A stretch of DNA of 64,000 nucleotides from a virus, in IMG/VR virus record IMGVR_UViG_3300046328_000530, positions 1 to 64,000 of that record. One strand, written 5' to 3'. Both the position numbers and the translations under genes were made by a program. Positions 40,350-50,770 of the stretch are shown in pieces. The notes under the pieces are model-generated. The model saw only the letters and a program-made list of their open reading frames with translations, was not told the origin of the DNA and did not search any database. Each line of letters opens with the position of its first letter. Position 1 is the stretch's first letter.

Positions 40350-43300
40350 ATCACATTTATTGTCTCTGGCCCTACATAGGAATATATTATCTGATTTAAT
40401 GTTGGATTTCCAGAAAAAAGTTCATCATTTAATGATATAGTAAAGTAAGCTAAGCCAGTATTAATTAGATTACCAGCTGGTATTAGTATTACAACATCTG
40501 CTTGCGAATTGCCTCCTACTCCAATATTAGATATTGTCTGATTAACAGTCGCAATTACAGTAATATCATTTGTTAAAATATTTGACAATGTTGCAGTAAT
40601 TGTAACCTCTCTTACTATTGTAGTGCCAGAGGTAGAATCTGAATATTCAGAAGTAGCAGATAGATAAATATCTATAGGTTGAATAGTTTCACATGTTGTT
40701 GCATCATATACAGGCGCATTATAATCAGCATCTGTTTCCAAATTTGGCTTCTCAACACCTGTTGCAACACCTGAAAATATATAGTACTGTTCTAAAGTAG
40801 CCCATCCTTTATACCCTGTATTATTGCCAATATCTGTTACGCAGAAGTAGCTACTTTCTTTTGCTCTCCATGCCGTAGGTTGAATAGTTTCAATAATATC
40901 TATACATACATTCTCTGGGCTTGACCACGATCCGGCAACAAAAACCCTGTAAGAATAGGTATCAGAACCAACATAGCCCGTAGTTGGGGTATATGTAATA
41001 AAATCCGTACTTAAAGCCAGCGACCCATGAGTAGGACTTGATAGTATTTCAAATATAGAACCATTTGGTATTGAATCTTTTACCAGTACCCATTTGGCTT
41101 CATCAAAATTTGTATTGAAAATAAAATTTTGATAGTCAGCAATAGAAAATAGGTAATTGTCCTTTTTTCTATTAAATCCACCATAAATATCTGCCCCATT
41201 TTTTGACGCTTCACTTAAATACTCTCTTACTACATTATCAAGTTGATAAATAGAGCTAATTGGTATCACACCACTTCCTCCGATTCTTATCACAACTCCT
41301 GAATTTGCAGATACATGATAATGATGTGTGCCATTATTTGCGTAACTCTCTGGATTATTACCAATCCCGCCATCCCAATCAAAGTATTGAATAGGATTTA
41401 ACAATTTAGAGCTTCCAACCAATAATGAAGCTCCGTTATTATCTTGTGTCAGAACATTTCTAACAGGTATCCAGCAATCTTTTAATTCTTTGAATGCAAA
41501 TAACCTGTTCTCATCAAATTTAATCAATTTAACATCGCCATACTGATCGTTGTAATCTTCTCTGTCTAAATTATCAAAATCATTAAGTCCGTTTATTCTG
41601 GTATCTTCAATAAAGTTATTAGAGAACCTGAACCTGCTGCCAAAATGAACCTCTCCGTCTCCGTTATCCTCTTTGTTTATACGGCCATTATCATTTATTC
41701 TGCTTTCATAAAAGTCAGAGTAGCTTAAATCTTCCACCATCCCAATTTCAACCTGAGTTCCCGGAAAGATATTGTTTATAGGAAACTCTCTACTTCTTAT
41801 ATAAACATTTCCGTCTGATATAGATACAATAGCTGGTAGCAAATCTGTCTGTTGTTGCACATCGCTACCATGAGTTGCATTTTCTGTTCCGTAGTTATTT
41901 ATTTGAAACTTCTTAGAAAACTCATAAAAACTTGTTCCACCCTCATTTGCTGATGTATGACTGTAAACCTCTACAACTGAAAAATCAAGTATCTCAATAA
42001 CACTTGCATTTGGCTTTCTTATCCGTATAGATGACCTGTAATCAATTAAGCTGTATGTAAAATAAGTTGCTGATCCTCCTATCGGACTATTCAATGTATA
42101 GGTTGTTGATGTTGGAGCAGCAATGATCTCTCTTTGATTGCCGTCTATTAAAATATACTTACCTATGTTATCAGCATTTGCAGAAGCTACCGTTACCGTT
42201 GTTGTTCCATTCACAACAACATTTGAATTGATAGTTTCTGTGGTTGACTCTTGATAACTAACTACTTCGGTCTCAAAAAAATCATAATAAGTCTTTACAT
42301 GTGGATCAACATCAATATCAACACTGTATAAAAAGCGTATTCTATCTCCTTTAGCAAACTGATACTTTAATGTTGTATTTGGGTGTACTTTCTGATAGGT
42401 ATACAAACTCCCTACAATAAGGTCAAGTGTGTTAGTAGTAGTAGTGCTTGCCACATCCAAAACCTTCTGAACCATAAACTGAATAAATCTGTCGTAGTAA
42501 TTAGCTCGAACTATTTGATAGTACCTTGCCCATATTGGAGGTTTATGATTTATATGCAGCGTAATTACCGGAACTTTTATGCCCAGTTTTTCATTTATTG
42601 TAGCAATTTTTGTTATTAAACTATCGTCTGTATAAGTTAGCGATTTCCGCCCATCAAAATCCTCGTATTCTATCCCCAATTTAACAGGAAATCCCATTTT
42701 TATATTCTTAACACTAAATCCATTATCTTTTAGTGTGTTAAATTGAACTGGATTTACAAATGTATACGGGGCGGCGTAATTTGCTTTTCTGTTAGACTTA
42801 AATATATACCTGAATGTAATATTTCCACTACCATCTAATTCATTATTAAAAATATCTGTAACACCTATATCATAGGTTTCCCGATATATTCTACCAGTAG
42901 CAAGAAGTTGGAGCCTGATATTATTTGCCACCGTTACCGCTGTGTCAGATATGGTTGCGGTATAAATTATAGTTATATCAACAGTGCTTATTTGCAATAC
43001 AAATACATTGCCCTTTTTTACATCAAACCCAATCGTTAATATATGTACATTAAACCTTACTGGATATATTACTAATGCACGATTACCATAAGCATCCCAC
43101 GCATATACGTCATCAACTCCATAATAATCAGAATCTGCTGTTGATGAATTGAATATTGGTGCATTAAACCCATTAACAATATCATCAGCTTCAAAAGGTT
43201 CTTTGTATGTAACAGATGTGTCAATATCAATAACAACAGGATTAAATCCTTCATACCCATTTACATAAACCATTGAATTACCAACAAATGATTGACACAA

Positions 43301-44278
43301 TGGCTTTTTTGGCATAAATGAATATGGCCTTATTATTTTTTCATTATCTGTATCTTCATATCTGGAATCGTTGTAAAACGAATAAATATGAGTGCTTCCA
43401 TCTGGAATACCCAACTTATCTTTATCCAGCAAACAAATGGACTTCCAGTTATAGAAACCTCCTTCTATATTAGTCCTTAGCATGGCTATCTCTATTCTGT
43501 CAACAATCCTGCTCCCTGTCTCTACGGATATTTTAATTACATTGTTATTAATTGGTATAGCATCAATTCCGGTAAACCCTTCTGCTGATGGTATTGGAAC
43601 AATGCTAAAATCGCTGTAATTGCTTTTTTCACCATCATCATAAATAAATCTGGAAGCAAATTTATACAGTCCTCCATATAACCTGTTAAAATTTATGGTC
43701 GAATCGGTAGCATAAGCTGGAAATGGAGAAAGGGAAGGAGCGTGCTTATAGGCGTTTATGTATTCTTCAAGTATAACTGACCCATAACCCTCTATTGATT
43801 TATCCTTAGCTTTTTTTATATTGAATTTACGTGCATTATTTAATCCGTCCACCCAATATAGTAGATTGTTTCTAACAACATCTGCGTGAAGTATCTTAAA
43901 ATTTTTGTCCCATCTTAAAATGTCAATACCGCCTGTATCTGTAATAGATTGAAGCACAATACTTACTTTTCTTTCTACCGAATCAAACTGATACCATGTA
44001 TTGTATCCATCGCTATTCCACACAGCAAAATAAAACCGTCCGCTTTCTTCATCTAATGCATAGCCAATAGTCTTATTTTCTCCATCAGGTAACGGGGTAG
44101 AAACAAGGATATTACCTTTCTGGTTTGTTAAAATACCTACATTCCCTTCTCCAGACGATAATATATCGCAATTAAGGATATACTCAGCCGTATTTGGTTG
44201 CCGGAGTTCGGGAGCTATTGTCGTTACTATACCACCCTCAAATGTTTGTGTATGTACTTTTTTTAATGGTGATGGCAT
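40346..44278 (-). CDS. large tail nozzle/stabilisation protein (1310 aa)
   Basis: N-terminal TFEGGIVTTIAPELRQPNTA, EYILNCDILSSGEGNVGILT and NARKFNIKKAK are typical of the large stabilisation or nozzle proteins of crAss-like and related Bacteroidota podoviruses (T7 gp12-like position). Residues about 1105-1160 (ILSSPTHGSLALSTDFITYT, PTTGYVGSDTYSYRVF) form a cadherin-like Ig domain that may bind sugars. The C-terminus has a further DUF5977-like piece (YYIFSGVATGVEKPNLETDA). It directly follows the gp11-like adaptor gene. Confidence 0.75.
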   Translation of the reverse strand: MPSPLKKVHTQTFEGGIVTTIAPELRQPNTAEYILNCDILSSGEGNVGILTNQKGNILVSTPLPDGENKTIGYALDEESGRFYFAVWNSDGYNTWYQFDSVERKVSIVLQSITDTGGIDILRWDKNFKILHADVVRNNLLYWVDGLNNARKFNIKKAKDKSIEGYGSVILEEYINAYKHAPSLSPFPAYATDSTINFNRLYGGLYKFASRFIYDDGEKSNYSDFSIVPIPSAEGFTGIDAIPINNNVIKISVETGSRIVDRIEIAMLRTNIEGGFYNWKSICLLDKDKLGIPDGSTHIYSFYNDSRYEDTDNEKIIRPYSFMPKKPLCQSFVGNSMVYVNGYEGFNPVVIDIDTSVTYKEPFEADDIVNGFNAPIFNSSTADSDYYGVDDVYAWDAYGNRALVIYPVRFNVHILTIGFDVKKGNVFVLQISTVDITIIYTATISDTAVTVANNIRLQLLATGRIYRETYDIGVTDIFNNELDGSGNITFRYIFKSNRKANYAAPYTFVNPVQFNTLKDNGFSVKNIKMGFPVKLGIEYEDFDGRKSLTYTDDSLITKIATINEKLGIKVPVITLHINHKPPIWARYYQIVRANYYDRFIQFMVQKVLDVASTTTTNTLDLIVGSLYTYQKVHPNTTLKYQFAKGDRIRFLYSVDIDVDPHVKTYYDFFETEVVSYQESTTETINSNVVVNGTTTVTVASANADNIGKYILIDGNQREIIAAPTSTTYTLNSPIGGSATYFTYSLIDYRSSIRIRKPNASVIEILDFSVVEVYSHTSANEGGTSFYEFSKKFQINNYGTENATHGSDVQQQTDLLPAIVSISDGNVYIRSREFPINNIFPGTQVEIGMVEDLSYSDFYESRINDNGRINKEDNGDGEVHFGSRFRFSNNFIEDTRINGLNDFDNLDREDYNDQYGDVKLIKFDENRLFAFKELKDCWIPVRNVLTQDNNGASLLVGSSKLLNPIQYFDWDGGIGNNPESYANNGTHHYHVSANSGVVIRIGGSGVIPISSIYQLDNVVREYLSEASKNGADIYGGFNRKKDNYLFSIADYQNFIFNTNFDEAKWVLVKDSIPNGSIFEILSSPTHGSLALSTDFITYTPTTGYVGSDTYSYRVFVAGSWSSPENVCIDIIETIQPTAWRAKESSYFCVTDIGNNTGYKGWATLEQYYIFSGVATGVEKPNLETDADYNAPVYDATTCETIQPIDIYLSATSEYSDSTSGTTIVREVTITATLSNILTNDITVIATVNQTISNIGVGGNSQADVVILIPAGNLINTGLAYFTISLNDELFSGNPTLNQIIYSYVGPETINVI

Positions 44279-44281
44279 TCC

Positions 44282-45025
44282 TTAATAATTTGTAGGGCTG
44301 AAAAATTCGTTAATTTTTGATGTCATATAAAGGGCAGACTTGAAGTTGTACAGCCTTTTTATCCTGAAATACTCTTCTTCATAATAGTTTTTATTTACTT
44401 GGCTCTGCGTAATGTTTTTATCTGCATACCACCGGAATTTAGCATAAAATTCCAATGCTTCCTTCATCTCAATAGGAACAAGTTTTAATCCATCAGACAC
44501 CCCATCCGATTTGTATTCAACAACTATTTCCGCCCCAACAGGCACATGACTTCCTATATAAATTTCGCCATCCTTCCTGTTCAGGTTGTAAAATCCATTA
44601 TTAGTTACATGTCTGCCCATTCCGTACAACTCTCCGAGTGATGCAGACCCTCTGTATGCATTATAAAAATGATAGCCATCCCCGCTAAACGAACCAGACC
44701 ATATATCATTCAGGTAATTTGTACACTCCGTATCTGTTAAACTTTTTGCCTTAATACTTTTATCTAATGTCAATACAGCAAGGCAATTATTATGCATAAT
44801 GCCAACCTTAGTCTCATAAACAAAATCACACGGGAGACTTACTACATTATCATATTCTAAAACGGCTGTTTTAATATCCATTTCATGATCTACGAATAAA
44901 TGCATTTTTCTGTAAGCTGAAAGCAAGTGCTTGGTGATCTTAAACTTCCACTTCCCAGTAGAATCGCCCAAATCAGAGCAAATATCACTTGCTATTATTT
45001 CTAATGGTATTAGTGATTTGCTCAT
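44282..45025 (-). CDS. head-tail adaptor (tail tubular protein A-like)
   Basis: 247 aa. LIPLEIIASDICSDLGDSTG, KWKFKITKHLLSAYRKMHLF and the C-terminal KLVPIEMKEALEFYAKFRWY are the hallmarks of the adaptor proteins that sit under the portal in Bacteroidota podoviruses. Gene order (connector, adaptor, large nozzle) supports this. One-base overlap with the upstream gene. Confidence 0.7.
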   Translation of the reverse strand: MSKSLIPLEIIASDICSDLGDSTGKWKFKITKHLLSAYRKMHLFVDHEMDIKTAVLEYDNVVSLPCDFVYETKVGIMHNNCLAVLTLDKSIKAKSLTDTECTNYLNDIWSGSFSGDGYHFYNAYRGSASLGELYGMGRHVTNNGFYNLNRKDGEIYIGSHVPVGAEIVVEYKSDGVSDGLKLVPIEMKEALEFYAKFRWYADKNITQSQVNKNYYEEEYFRIKRLYNFKSALYMTSKINEFFSPTNY

Positions 45026-45249
45026 TATTCTTGTTTTTCTAATGATTTATAGAACCTCCGCCCATCAGGGGTAAAGCACTCCTGTGTATTATCGGTAAAA
45101 TCCAATCTGGATAATCTTTCCATTTTAGAATTATCTATAACAACGTCAATAACTCTATATCTAAAATCATTGTATTTATTGCTATAATTATTATCACTTT
45201 CTATTAATGACTTATCATTGCTCCAACCCAGTGCTTTTTTTTGCTCCAT
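45025..45249 (-). CDS. small connector-region protein (74 aa)
   Basis: MEQKKALGWSNDKSLIESDN..., ends CFTPDGRRFYKSLEKQE. Charged, no domain recognised. One base overlaps on each side, so it is a coupled member of the connector genes. Confidence 0.55.
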   Translation of the reverse strand: MEQKKALGWSNDKSLIESDNNYSNKYNDFRYRVIDVVIDNSKMERLSRLDFTDNTQECFTPDGRRFYKSLEKQE

Positions 45250-45866
45250 TATTTCGCTGAATTTACATCTTTAGTATCTATTATATTATCATACGGCATA
45301 CTTCTTTGTCCTGAAAAATGCTGTATCAATATATCTAAAACATCCTTTTCATAACCTGCCTGTATTGGCATTTCGTCCGTATCTTCAAGCTCCTCTATCC
45401 TGGTTACTGCCTGATAATTTAAAACTCCTGCAAGCGGGTTCAGTCCGTACAAGTTTAAATTCATTCCAATACGCCTAAACCACTTCATTCCATCCATCTG
45501 TTTACCGTAATAGTTTATGGTTGACATATCCGAGTCTGATAGTGGTGAATATTGCCCACCACAATCATCGTAAACAAACCTGATCCCAGCACCTATCTTT
45601 AATGGAACTACACCTTTAACAAGTTCTATAAACGGAATCTTTCCTGTTCTGTCGATTGGAACATCGTCATACTGACCATAAAACTCACTTGGAACATCTC
45701 TGTCACCTTCGTCTCTAAGATTAATATTATACGCCTTATCCATTGCGTAATTAGCAGCAGCAGGAAGCATAGCCCGTATATCAGTCAACATAACAGAATT
45801 ATCAGTACTTGGCTGACCGCCAGTTACACGCAAATAGACAAGTTCAATATATTCGGCTACGGTCAT
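45249..45866 (-). CDS. head-tail connector region protein (205 aa)
   Basis: MTVAEYIELVYLRVTGGQPS is a helix typical of small connector proteins of Bacteroidota phages (the V-x-x-x-V-L-x-x-L-T-G-G-x-x-S-x-D-x-x pattern), followed by AMLPAAANYAMDKAYNINLR. Probably part of the neck. Not assigned further. Confidence 0.6.
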   Translation of the reverse strand: MTVAEYIELVYLRVTGGQPSTDNSVMLTDIRAMLPAAANYAMDKAYNINLRDEGDRDVPSEFYGQYDDVPIDRTGKIPFIELVKGVVPLKIGAGIRFVYDDCGGQYSPLSDSDMSTINYYGKQMDGMKWFRRIGMNLNLYGLNPLAGVLNYQAVTRIEELEDTDEMPIQAGYEKDVLDILIQHFSGQRSMPYDNIIDTKDVNSAK

Positions 45867-46507
45867 AGTTTTATCGCCTCCTTTTGTATTCCTAAATTAG
45901 CATATTGCATAATAATTTGTTCCTTTTGTTCCAGACCCAATCTGTCAAGCATCATGTATAAAATCATATTAAACATAGTTGATGGCCACTCCAGATCTGC
46001 ACCTGCTGTCGCTGTAATGTAATCATCGTCATCAGATGATACAGCAGTCAAAACAATTGATGCATCGGCAGGTTTTCTTATATATGTATACCCCACAATA
46101 TGCGTTGCTGACGGCAAAAACTTAATCTTATCATCTTCCATATAGTAGTAGTACAATTTATGTATTGTACTTGGTTGCCTAATGCTTAGATTGTTTATTA
46201 TAGCTTTTGAATTTGATTTCTGCGGATACACCGGATAGCCATCTATACTCGCTGATAAAAAATGTGCATATTCAGATGGCTTAGTTAATCCAGCACTCGT
46301 TACTGATGCTGGTGCTACAGATTTTACGAATGGCCCTAAAGCATCCTGAACCTGTGTGTTATTCTCAAAGAAAGGAAAAAGGTATTCAATCAATTCTTTC
46401 TGAACAGAAGATAGTGCGCTATTCCATGCATTTTGAGTAGTATAACCAGATGTTCCACTCTTCATGAGTTGTTGCGTATCATTGTAAAGTTCTACTACAC
46501 TTATCAT
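45863..46507 (-). CDS. connector-region protein (214 aa)
   Basis: Start chosen at 46507 (MISVVELYNDTQQLMKSGTS) because the promoter box TATCTTTG lies 5 bp upstream; a 12-residue longer frame would start inside the promoter. SVQKELIEYLFPFFENNTQV, SIRQPSTIHKLYYYYMEDDK and YTYIRKPADASIVLTAVSSD are seen in neck-region proteins of related phages. No function assigned. Confidence 0.6.
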   Translation of the reverse strand: MISVVELYNDTQQLMKSGTSGYTTQNAWNSALSSVQKELIEYLFPFFENNTQVQDALGPFVKSVAPASVTSAGLTKPSEYAHFLSASIDGYPVYPQKSNSKAIINNLSIRQPSTIHKLYYYYMEDDKIKFLPSATHIVGYTYIRKPADASIVLTAVSSDDDDYITATAGADLEWPSTMFNMILYMMLDRLGLEQKEQIIMQYANLGIQKEAIKL

Positions 46508-46511
46508 AAAC

Positions 46512-46519
46512 CAAAGATA
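46512..46519 (-). promoter_or_regulatory. promoter -7 box, near-leaderless gene
   Basis: CAAAGATA on the plus strand reads TATCTTTG leftward. The ATG at 46507 follows after 4 bp. No TTTG at the usual -33 distance. Confidence 0.45.
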
Positions 46520-46595
46520 TATATTTTTAAAATAAAAACCCATTGATAATTGAATACCAACGGGTTTAAAATAAATATATAAACTTTTAATTCAC

Positions 46596-47774
46596 TTACT
46601 TTTCATATAATTGTCTTAAAAAGGCACTTGCATTATCCTCTGTCACATCTCCGGCTTTTATAGCCTCTAAAAATGTTTTTACATTAGTTGGAATCTTTGC
46701 GTATCCCTTAGCACCAACATACTCTTTGGCTGACTGGAAATCTACTGGTAAAGGTGTCGATTCATACAATTCCTGATTAACTGATTTTAAATGTTCCGGC
46801 AAAGCATCACCAACAATTTTTTTCTCCTCTACATCAGTTTTAAAGAAAGCCTTAGCCTTTTCCTTAGCATTTATAGCATCTGTTGTAGAATTTAAAACAG
46901 AGTTATAGGTATGTATATTGTTTAATATAAATGTTTTAATAGACGACTTGGCATCTTGGGTAGGATTTGTTATTGGGGAACCTATCGGCTCTCCTTCCCT
47001 TTCCCCTGATGTCCACTCCCATTGACGAACTCCATGTGTTTTTGTGAGCGATAAAACACCTCTGTCAATAAGGTTGATTATCAATCCCTCTGAATGAACT
47101 ATCCCTGTTTCTATGGCTGTCATATATGCTTCCGGTTTATTTAAAGCAAACTCCAGTAAGTCCGCTCTAAGTGTATCAAGCTCTTTTGAATCAACTTTCT
47201 GAAATCCAAGCCCTTTACACATGATAACTAATTTGAAATCATCAATATCCTTAGCATGAGCCATAGATTCTGCTGTTTTATTTAGATTGCTCATTTTATC
47301 AATTGCCCTCGCCTTACTGTCGATAAACTCATAGCCAACTGTTGTTTTCTTGCTTTTACTCCTTAGTGGAGAAAATTTATTTTGCGGATGAAGGCAGAAG
47401 TACATCGCTAAATCTAAATCATCCTGAAAAGAGAATTTAGTTCCTGAGTGCTGACCTCCGTCTTGCAACTCCTTAAAGAAACGAACATAGCGTGGAGAAT
47501 ACTCTGTATATCTCTTATCGCCAACAGTTCTTTCACTCTTGCCTTTAGCGTACTTTATTTCTATTGTAAGCCCTGTTTTTGCATCTACCGCATAAAAGTG
47601 AGATCGGATAGATGTTCCGGCATTCACCTTTGCAACATTCCCATTAGCCCTGTCATTTGATATTTTACTCTTGTCTATCTCAAATGATGGCTGTTTTTCT
47701 AATTTGACTAAATCTATACCGAATTTATCGGCTAATTCACGTCTTGAAACTAATTTGTCGTCTATTAATAACAT
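46596..47774 (-). CDS. late hypothetical protein (392 aa)
   Basis: Begins MLLIDDKLVSRRELADKFGI. TIEIKYAKGKSERTVGDKRY, YVRFFKELQDGGQHSGTKFS and DLDLAMYFCLHPQNKFSPLR are well-formed; the C-terminal 60 residues look like a tail bundle (NVKTFLEAIKAGDVTEDNAS). Between capsid and connector genes, so perhaps a head protein; in crAss-like phages similar proteins occur beside the capsid gene. Unassigned. Confidence 0.6.
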   Translation of the reverse strand: MLLIDDKLVSRRELADKFGIDLVKLEKQPSFEIDKSKISNDRANGNVAKVNAGTSIRSHFYAVDAKTGLTIEIKYAKGKSERTVGDKRYTEYSPRYVRFFKELQDGGQHSGTKFSFQDDLDLAMYFCLHPQNKFSPLRSKSKKTTVGYEFIDSKARAIDKMSNLNKTAESMAHAKDIDDFKLVIMCKGLGFQKVDSKELDTLRADLLEFALNKPEAYMTAIETGIVHSEGLIINLIDRGVLSLTKTHGVRQWEWTSGEREGEPIGSPITNPTQDAKSSIKTFILNNIHTYNSVLNSTTDAINAKEKAKAFFKTDVEEKKIVGDALPEHLKSVNQELYESTPLPVDFQSAKEYVGAKGYAKIPTNVKTFLEAIKAGDVTEDNASAFLRQLYEK

Positions 47775-47777
47775 GCT

Positions 47778-47957
47778 TTAATTATTTAAAAGTTCTTGAT
47801 CTTTTAGGGTCTGCTCAATATCCAATCTCATTATCTTCTCCTTTATAGCATCAGAAACAAATTTTTGAATAGATAATCCGGTTGTTTCTTTGTATTCATT
47901 CATAAATCTGTGATGACTTTCTTCAAAGAAAATCTTTTGAGACTTTTTACTTTCCAT
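47778..47957 (-). CDS. small protein, ribbon-helix-helix-like (59 aa)
   Basis: Start at 47957 (MESKKSQKIFFEESHHRFMN), 5 bp after a perfect promoter. KETTGLSIQKFVSDAIKEKI resembles the helix pair of ribbon-helix-helix regulators (S-I-Q-K-F-V-S-D-A-I). Could be a late-gene regulator. The upstream frame to 47975 runs into the promoter. Confidence 0.55.
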   Translation of the reverse strand: MESKKSQKIFFEESHHRFMNEYKETTGLSIQKFVSDAIKEKIMRLDIEQTLKDQELLNN

Positions 47958-47961
47958 GACC

Positions 47962-47993
47962 CAAAGATATGTCATTTTTTATTGTAAAGCAAA
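47962..47993 (-). promoter_or_regulatory. promoter of the ribbon-helix-helix gene
   Basis: Read leftward: TTTG (47993-47990), 20-bp spacer, TATCTTTG (47969-47962). Full consensus. The ATG at 47957 follows by 4 bp, so the message is probably leaderless. Confidence 0.65.
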
Positions 47994-48046
47994 AACCCCA
48001 AAGAATTTAATCCTTGGGGTTAAAAACATGATAGAAACCTTATTTA

Positions 48047-49570
48047 TTAACTTGCTGATGAGCCTTCTGGACGGAATAGTGCAAACTGGTCTCCTAATGC
48101 GAAGTGAGGTGCAAATTCTGAACGTACATAGAAGAAACAACCATCTAATTCAGATGTTTTGTATAAATCTGAACGTCCTGTTATTGCTCTGTTTCCAGCA
48201 CCGGATTTCGTCCATACTTCATTCTCGCGGTTATACCCGTTTGAACCTCTATACTCATAACCGATGTAAGGAACGTTATCTTCACCTTCTACGGATGCCA
48301 TGCCAAACGGCGCAGCAATCATCCAGTCCTTGTAGCCAATAGCTCCCTGTCCTTGTGCATTATTAAACTCTGGTGCGGATGTTTGCATGAAAGTAAACTG
48401 ACCCAATCCAAATCCGGTGATGCCCAAATTAATAAACGCTCCTTCTGCATTGTATTTACGATCTTCGCCAACGCCCCAATTCTTGGAAACACTCTGCGCA
48501 ATAGCACGGTCAGAAACTCCAAGAACCCAGTTATAATTCAATTTATCAGCCATTGATGTTTCAATCAATTGGTTAACATTATATCCCTGCAATAGCATAA
48601 TATCACTTGTTCCCAAGTTAATATCATGGAAGTAATTAGCTAAGGCACGTAAGTCCTCAATACCAAAATCAGTTGGATCATACTGGAAGTCATATCCGTT
48701 TTGCTGGATAAACTCGATCAATCCCTGTGTTCCTGGAATACTTGCATTCTCCTCGAATACCTCTGAGTACTGAACCCAGTTATTAGGATCGGTCTGACGA
48801 CCAAACATCCATATATTCCCCTTTGAGTTCTCGTTACGCATTTCCATGTCACGAAGACCTTCCATCCATAATAAATTACTTCCAGGTACAGGATTCCATG
48901 ATATAGCAGTAGTCATGTTAGTTCCGGTCACAACGTCTGTATCGTCTGTAATCCAGAATGTATTCTGATATTTATACCTGCGTGGGCGTAATGGCTTTAT
49001 CTGACCAGTTCCTTCACCTTTTACATTTGCGAAGATTGAACCGATTCCTCCTTCAATAATCTCATCTTCAGGGTCGAAGCCTGTTTTATCTGCCTTAACG
49101 GTAATACGGTGCGGATTAACTGTAACATCTTTATCAATAATCCAGTAAGTGCGCCCTCCGGCTATAAACTGAACTGTTTCGGTTACGCGTGGTCGAGACT
49201 GAACAAATGATTGTCCGTAACCGTTGGTTGTGTTAACCATATCGCTTTGTGCAAGCTCTATTACAAGCTCATTAGCTGCTGATCCTGAGCCTATAATTTG
49301 TCCTACAGTAAACGTGTTTTTAACGCGTGGCTTCTCATAATGCCCGGTATAAGGACTGTCTGATGCACTTTTAGTAACACCCTTGCCAAAACCTAATGAA
49401 CCAAGTTTCTGCAAAGTCGTCATCTGACGCGCTCCTTGACGGAAATACTTGTTTAATAGGTTTGGATTTTCTTTTAATAGGTCTGAACCTAAGATAAACG
49501 AATCTGCGCTTGCTGATTCAACATGGGTTGGTTGTGACCCTTGTTGCAATGGTTGGTTGTCAATTGCCAT
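48047..49570 (-). CDS. major capsid protein
   Basis: 507 aa from the ATG at 49570 (MAIDNQPLQQGSQPTHVESA); the open frame to 49618 overlaps the scaffold gene and lacks the usual A-rich leader (AAACAAATAAATAAAATG). The sequence has the feel of the HK97-fold capsid proteins of Bacteroidota phages: GHYEKPRVKNTFTVGQIIGS, EDEIIEGGIGSIFANVKGEG, VTGTNMTTAISWNPVPGSNL and a C-terminal PYIGYEYRGSNGYNRENEVW. Directly downstream of the scaffold-like gene, as expected. It is the likely client of the phage GroES. Confidence 0.8.
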   Translation of the reverse strand: MAIDNQPLQQGSQPTHVESASADSFILGSDLLKENPNLLNKYFRQGARQMTTLQKLGSLGFGKGVTKSASDSPYTGHYEKPRVKNTFTVGQIIGSGSAANELVIELAQSDMVNTTNGYGQSFVQSRPRVTETVQFIAGGRTYWIIDKDVTVNPHRITVKADKTGFDPEDEIIEGGIGSIFANVKGEGTGQIKPLRPRRYKYQNTFWITDDTDVVTGTNMTTAISWNPVPGSNLLWMEGLRDMEMRNENSKGNIWMFGRQTDPNNWVQYSEVFEENASIPGTQGLIEFIQQNGYDFQYDPTDFGIEDLRALANYFHDINLGTSDIMLLQGYNVNQLIETSMADKLNYNWVLGVSDRAIAQSVSKNWGVGEDRKYNAEGAFINLGITGFGLGQFTFMQTSAPEFNNAQGQGAIGYKDWMIAAPFGMASVEGEDNVPYIGYEYRGSNGYNRENEVWTKSGAGNRAITGRSDLYKTSELDGCFFYVRSEFAPHFALGDQFALFRPEGSSAS

Positions 49571-49601
49571 TTTATTTATTTGTTTTAAGTGAGTTAATTG
49601 T

Positions 49602-50768
49602 TTACTTACCGTTTGCAACTCGCTCTAAAAACGACTGGTATTGTTCTTGTTTATTAACATCTACCTGTGGTTCAATCTGTGGCGCAAGGCCAGATCTGTT
49701 TTCGTATTTATTGACAATTCTTTCTGTTACAACTGACTCTGCATGAGTAAATATACTCTTTGCAATTTTATCAAAGTTCTCAGCTAAGTAATTAGCTTTG
49801 GCATACATAGCAAAGCTATTTACGCCATCTTGCGTAATTGGCTCATTATTTAACATGAAATAATTCTCCGCCATTTCATGAACCTTAGCTTTATACTCTT
49901 CTGCAAAGGGCATGTCAAGCATCACAGCTTCATCCCCTTCTTTACCATTCAAATTTACATTGCCCAATCCTTGTATGGAGTTGGCAATCTTTGGAGCTTC
50001 CTGCTTAACTAAGTTTTTGTGTTGCTCTGTATCTGCTATTTGTTGTAACCTGTTTTTCTCCTGAATTTCTTTTTCGGGATTTTCAACAGTTGTTAATTGT
50101 GTTTTATACTTATTTAATGCCTCAAAATCCGATTTTGAACTCACGCGAAGTTCATCTTCAAGGATTTCTCGTTCATCTGTTCCTTCATCAAAATCATCCA
50201 AAGGATATTCTCTGTCTACCTTCTTTCTTGCTACTACCTCGCTATACCCATCCACAAGGACAAGTTTGGCTACCTTAGCATCAAGAGGATTCAGATCGCT
50301 TAACTCTCCGGCTTCATTTAATTTAACAAAGGCTTTTAATTGATCTGCACTTGCACCCGCTTGAGCGAGTTCATTTAATTCTTTTACAAATCCATTAGCG
50401 TATGTTATCTGATTTTTTTCGAGATCAGCCTTTTGTTGCGCCAATGATTCGTATTCCGAAATCTTTGGAAGTGCTTGTTTAAAGCTGTCTACATCTTTAA
50501 ACATACCGCCCGTCTCTGCTTCAATCCATTTGTTGTAATCCGGCGCTGCTACTACTGGTGCAGCAGTCGTTTCCTCTGTTTTGATTGCAGGAGCTAATTC
50601 CTCTTGTATTTCAGTTGTTGTTTCTATTACCACATCAGCCATCGCAGCCTGTGGTGTTTCTACTGATTGTTCGCTTACCTCTTGTGCAGCCATCGCAGCA
50701 GCCTCTTGTGGTTGTGAACCGAATTGCTTTGCAGCATACTCTAAAATTTCTTCTGTATCTGTTGCCAT
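49602..50768 (-). CDS. scaffold-like protein
   Basis: 388 aa, acidic. An Ala/Glu/Gln-rich flexible N-terminus (AAAMAAQEVSEQSVETPQAA) and a helical body with coiled coil (SLAQQKADLEKNQITYANGF, NPEKEIQEKNRLQQIADTEQ). Position between portal and capsid and low complexity are those of phage scaffolding proteins, which guide capsid assembly and then leave. No protease motif seen. Confidence 0.65.
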   Translation of the reverse strand: MATDTEEILEYAAKQFGSQPQEAAAMAAQEVSEQSVETPQAAMADVVIETTTEIQEELAPAIKTEETTAAPVVAAPDYNKWIEAETGGMFKDVDSFKQALPKISEYESLAQQKADLEKNQITYANGFVKELNELAQAGASADQLKAFVKLNEAGELSDLNPLDAKVAKLVLVDGYSEVVARKKVDREYPLDDFDEGTDEREILEDELRVSSKSDFEALNKYKTQLTTVENPEKEIQEKNRLQQIADTEQHKNLVKQEAPKIANSIQGLGNVNLNGKEGDEAVMLDMPFAEEYKAKVHEMAENYFMLNNEPITQDGVNSFAMYAKANYLAENFDKIAKSIFTHAESVVTERIVNKYENRSGLAPQIEPQVDVNKQEQYQSFLERVANGK

Positions 50769-50770
50769 AA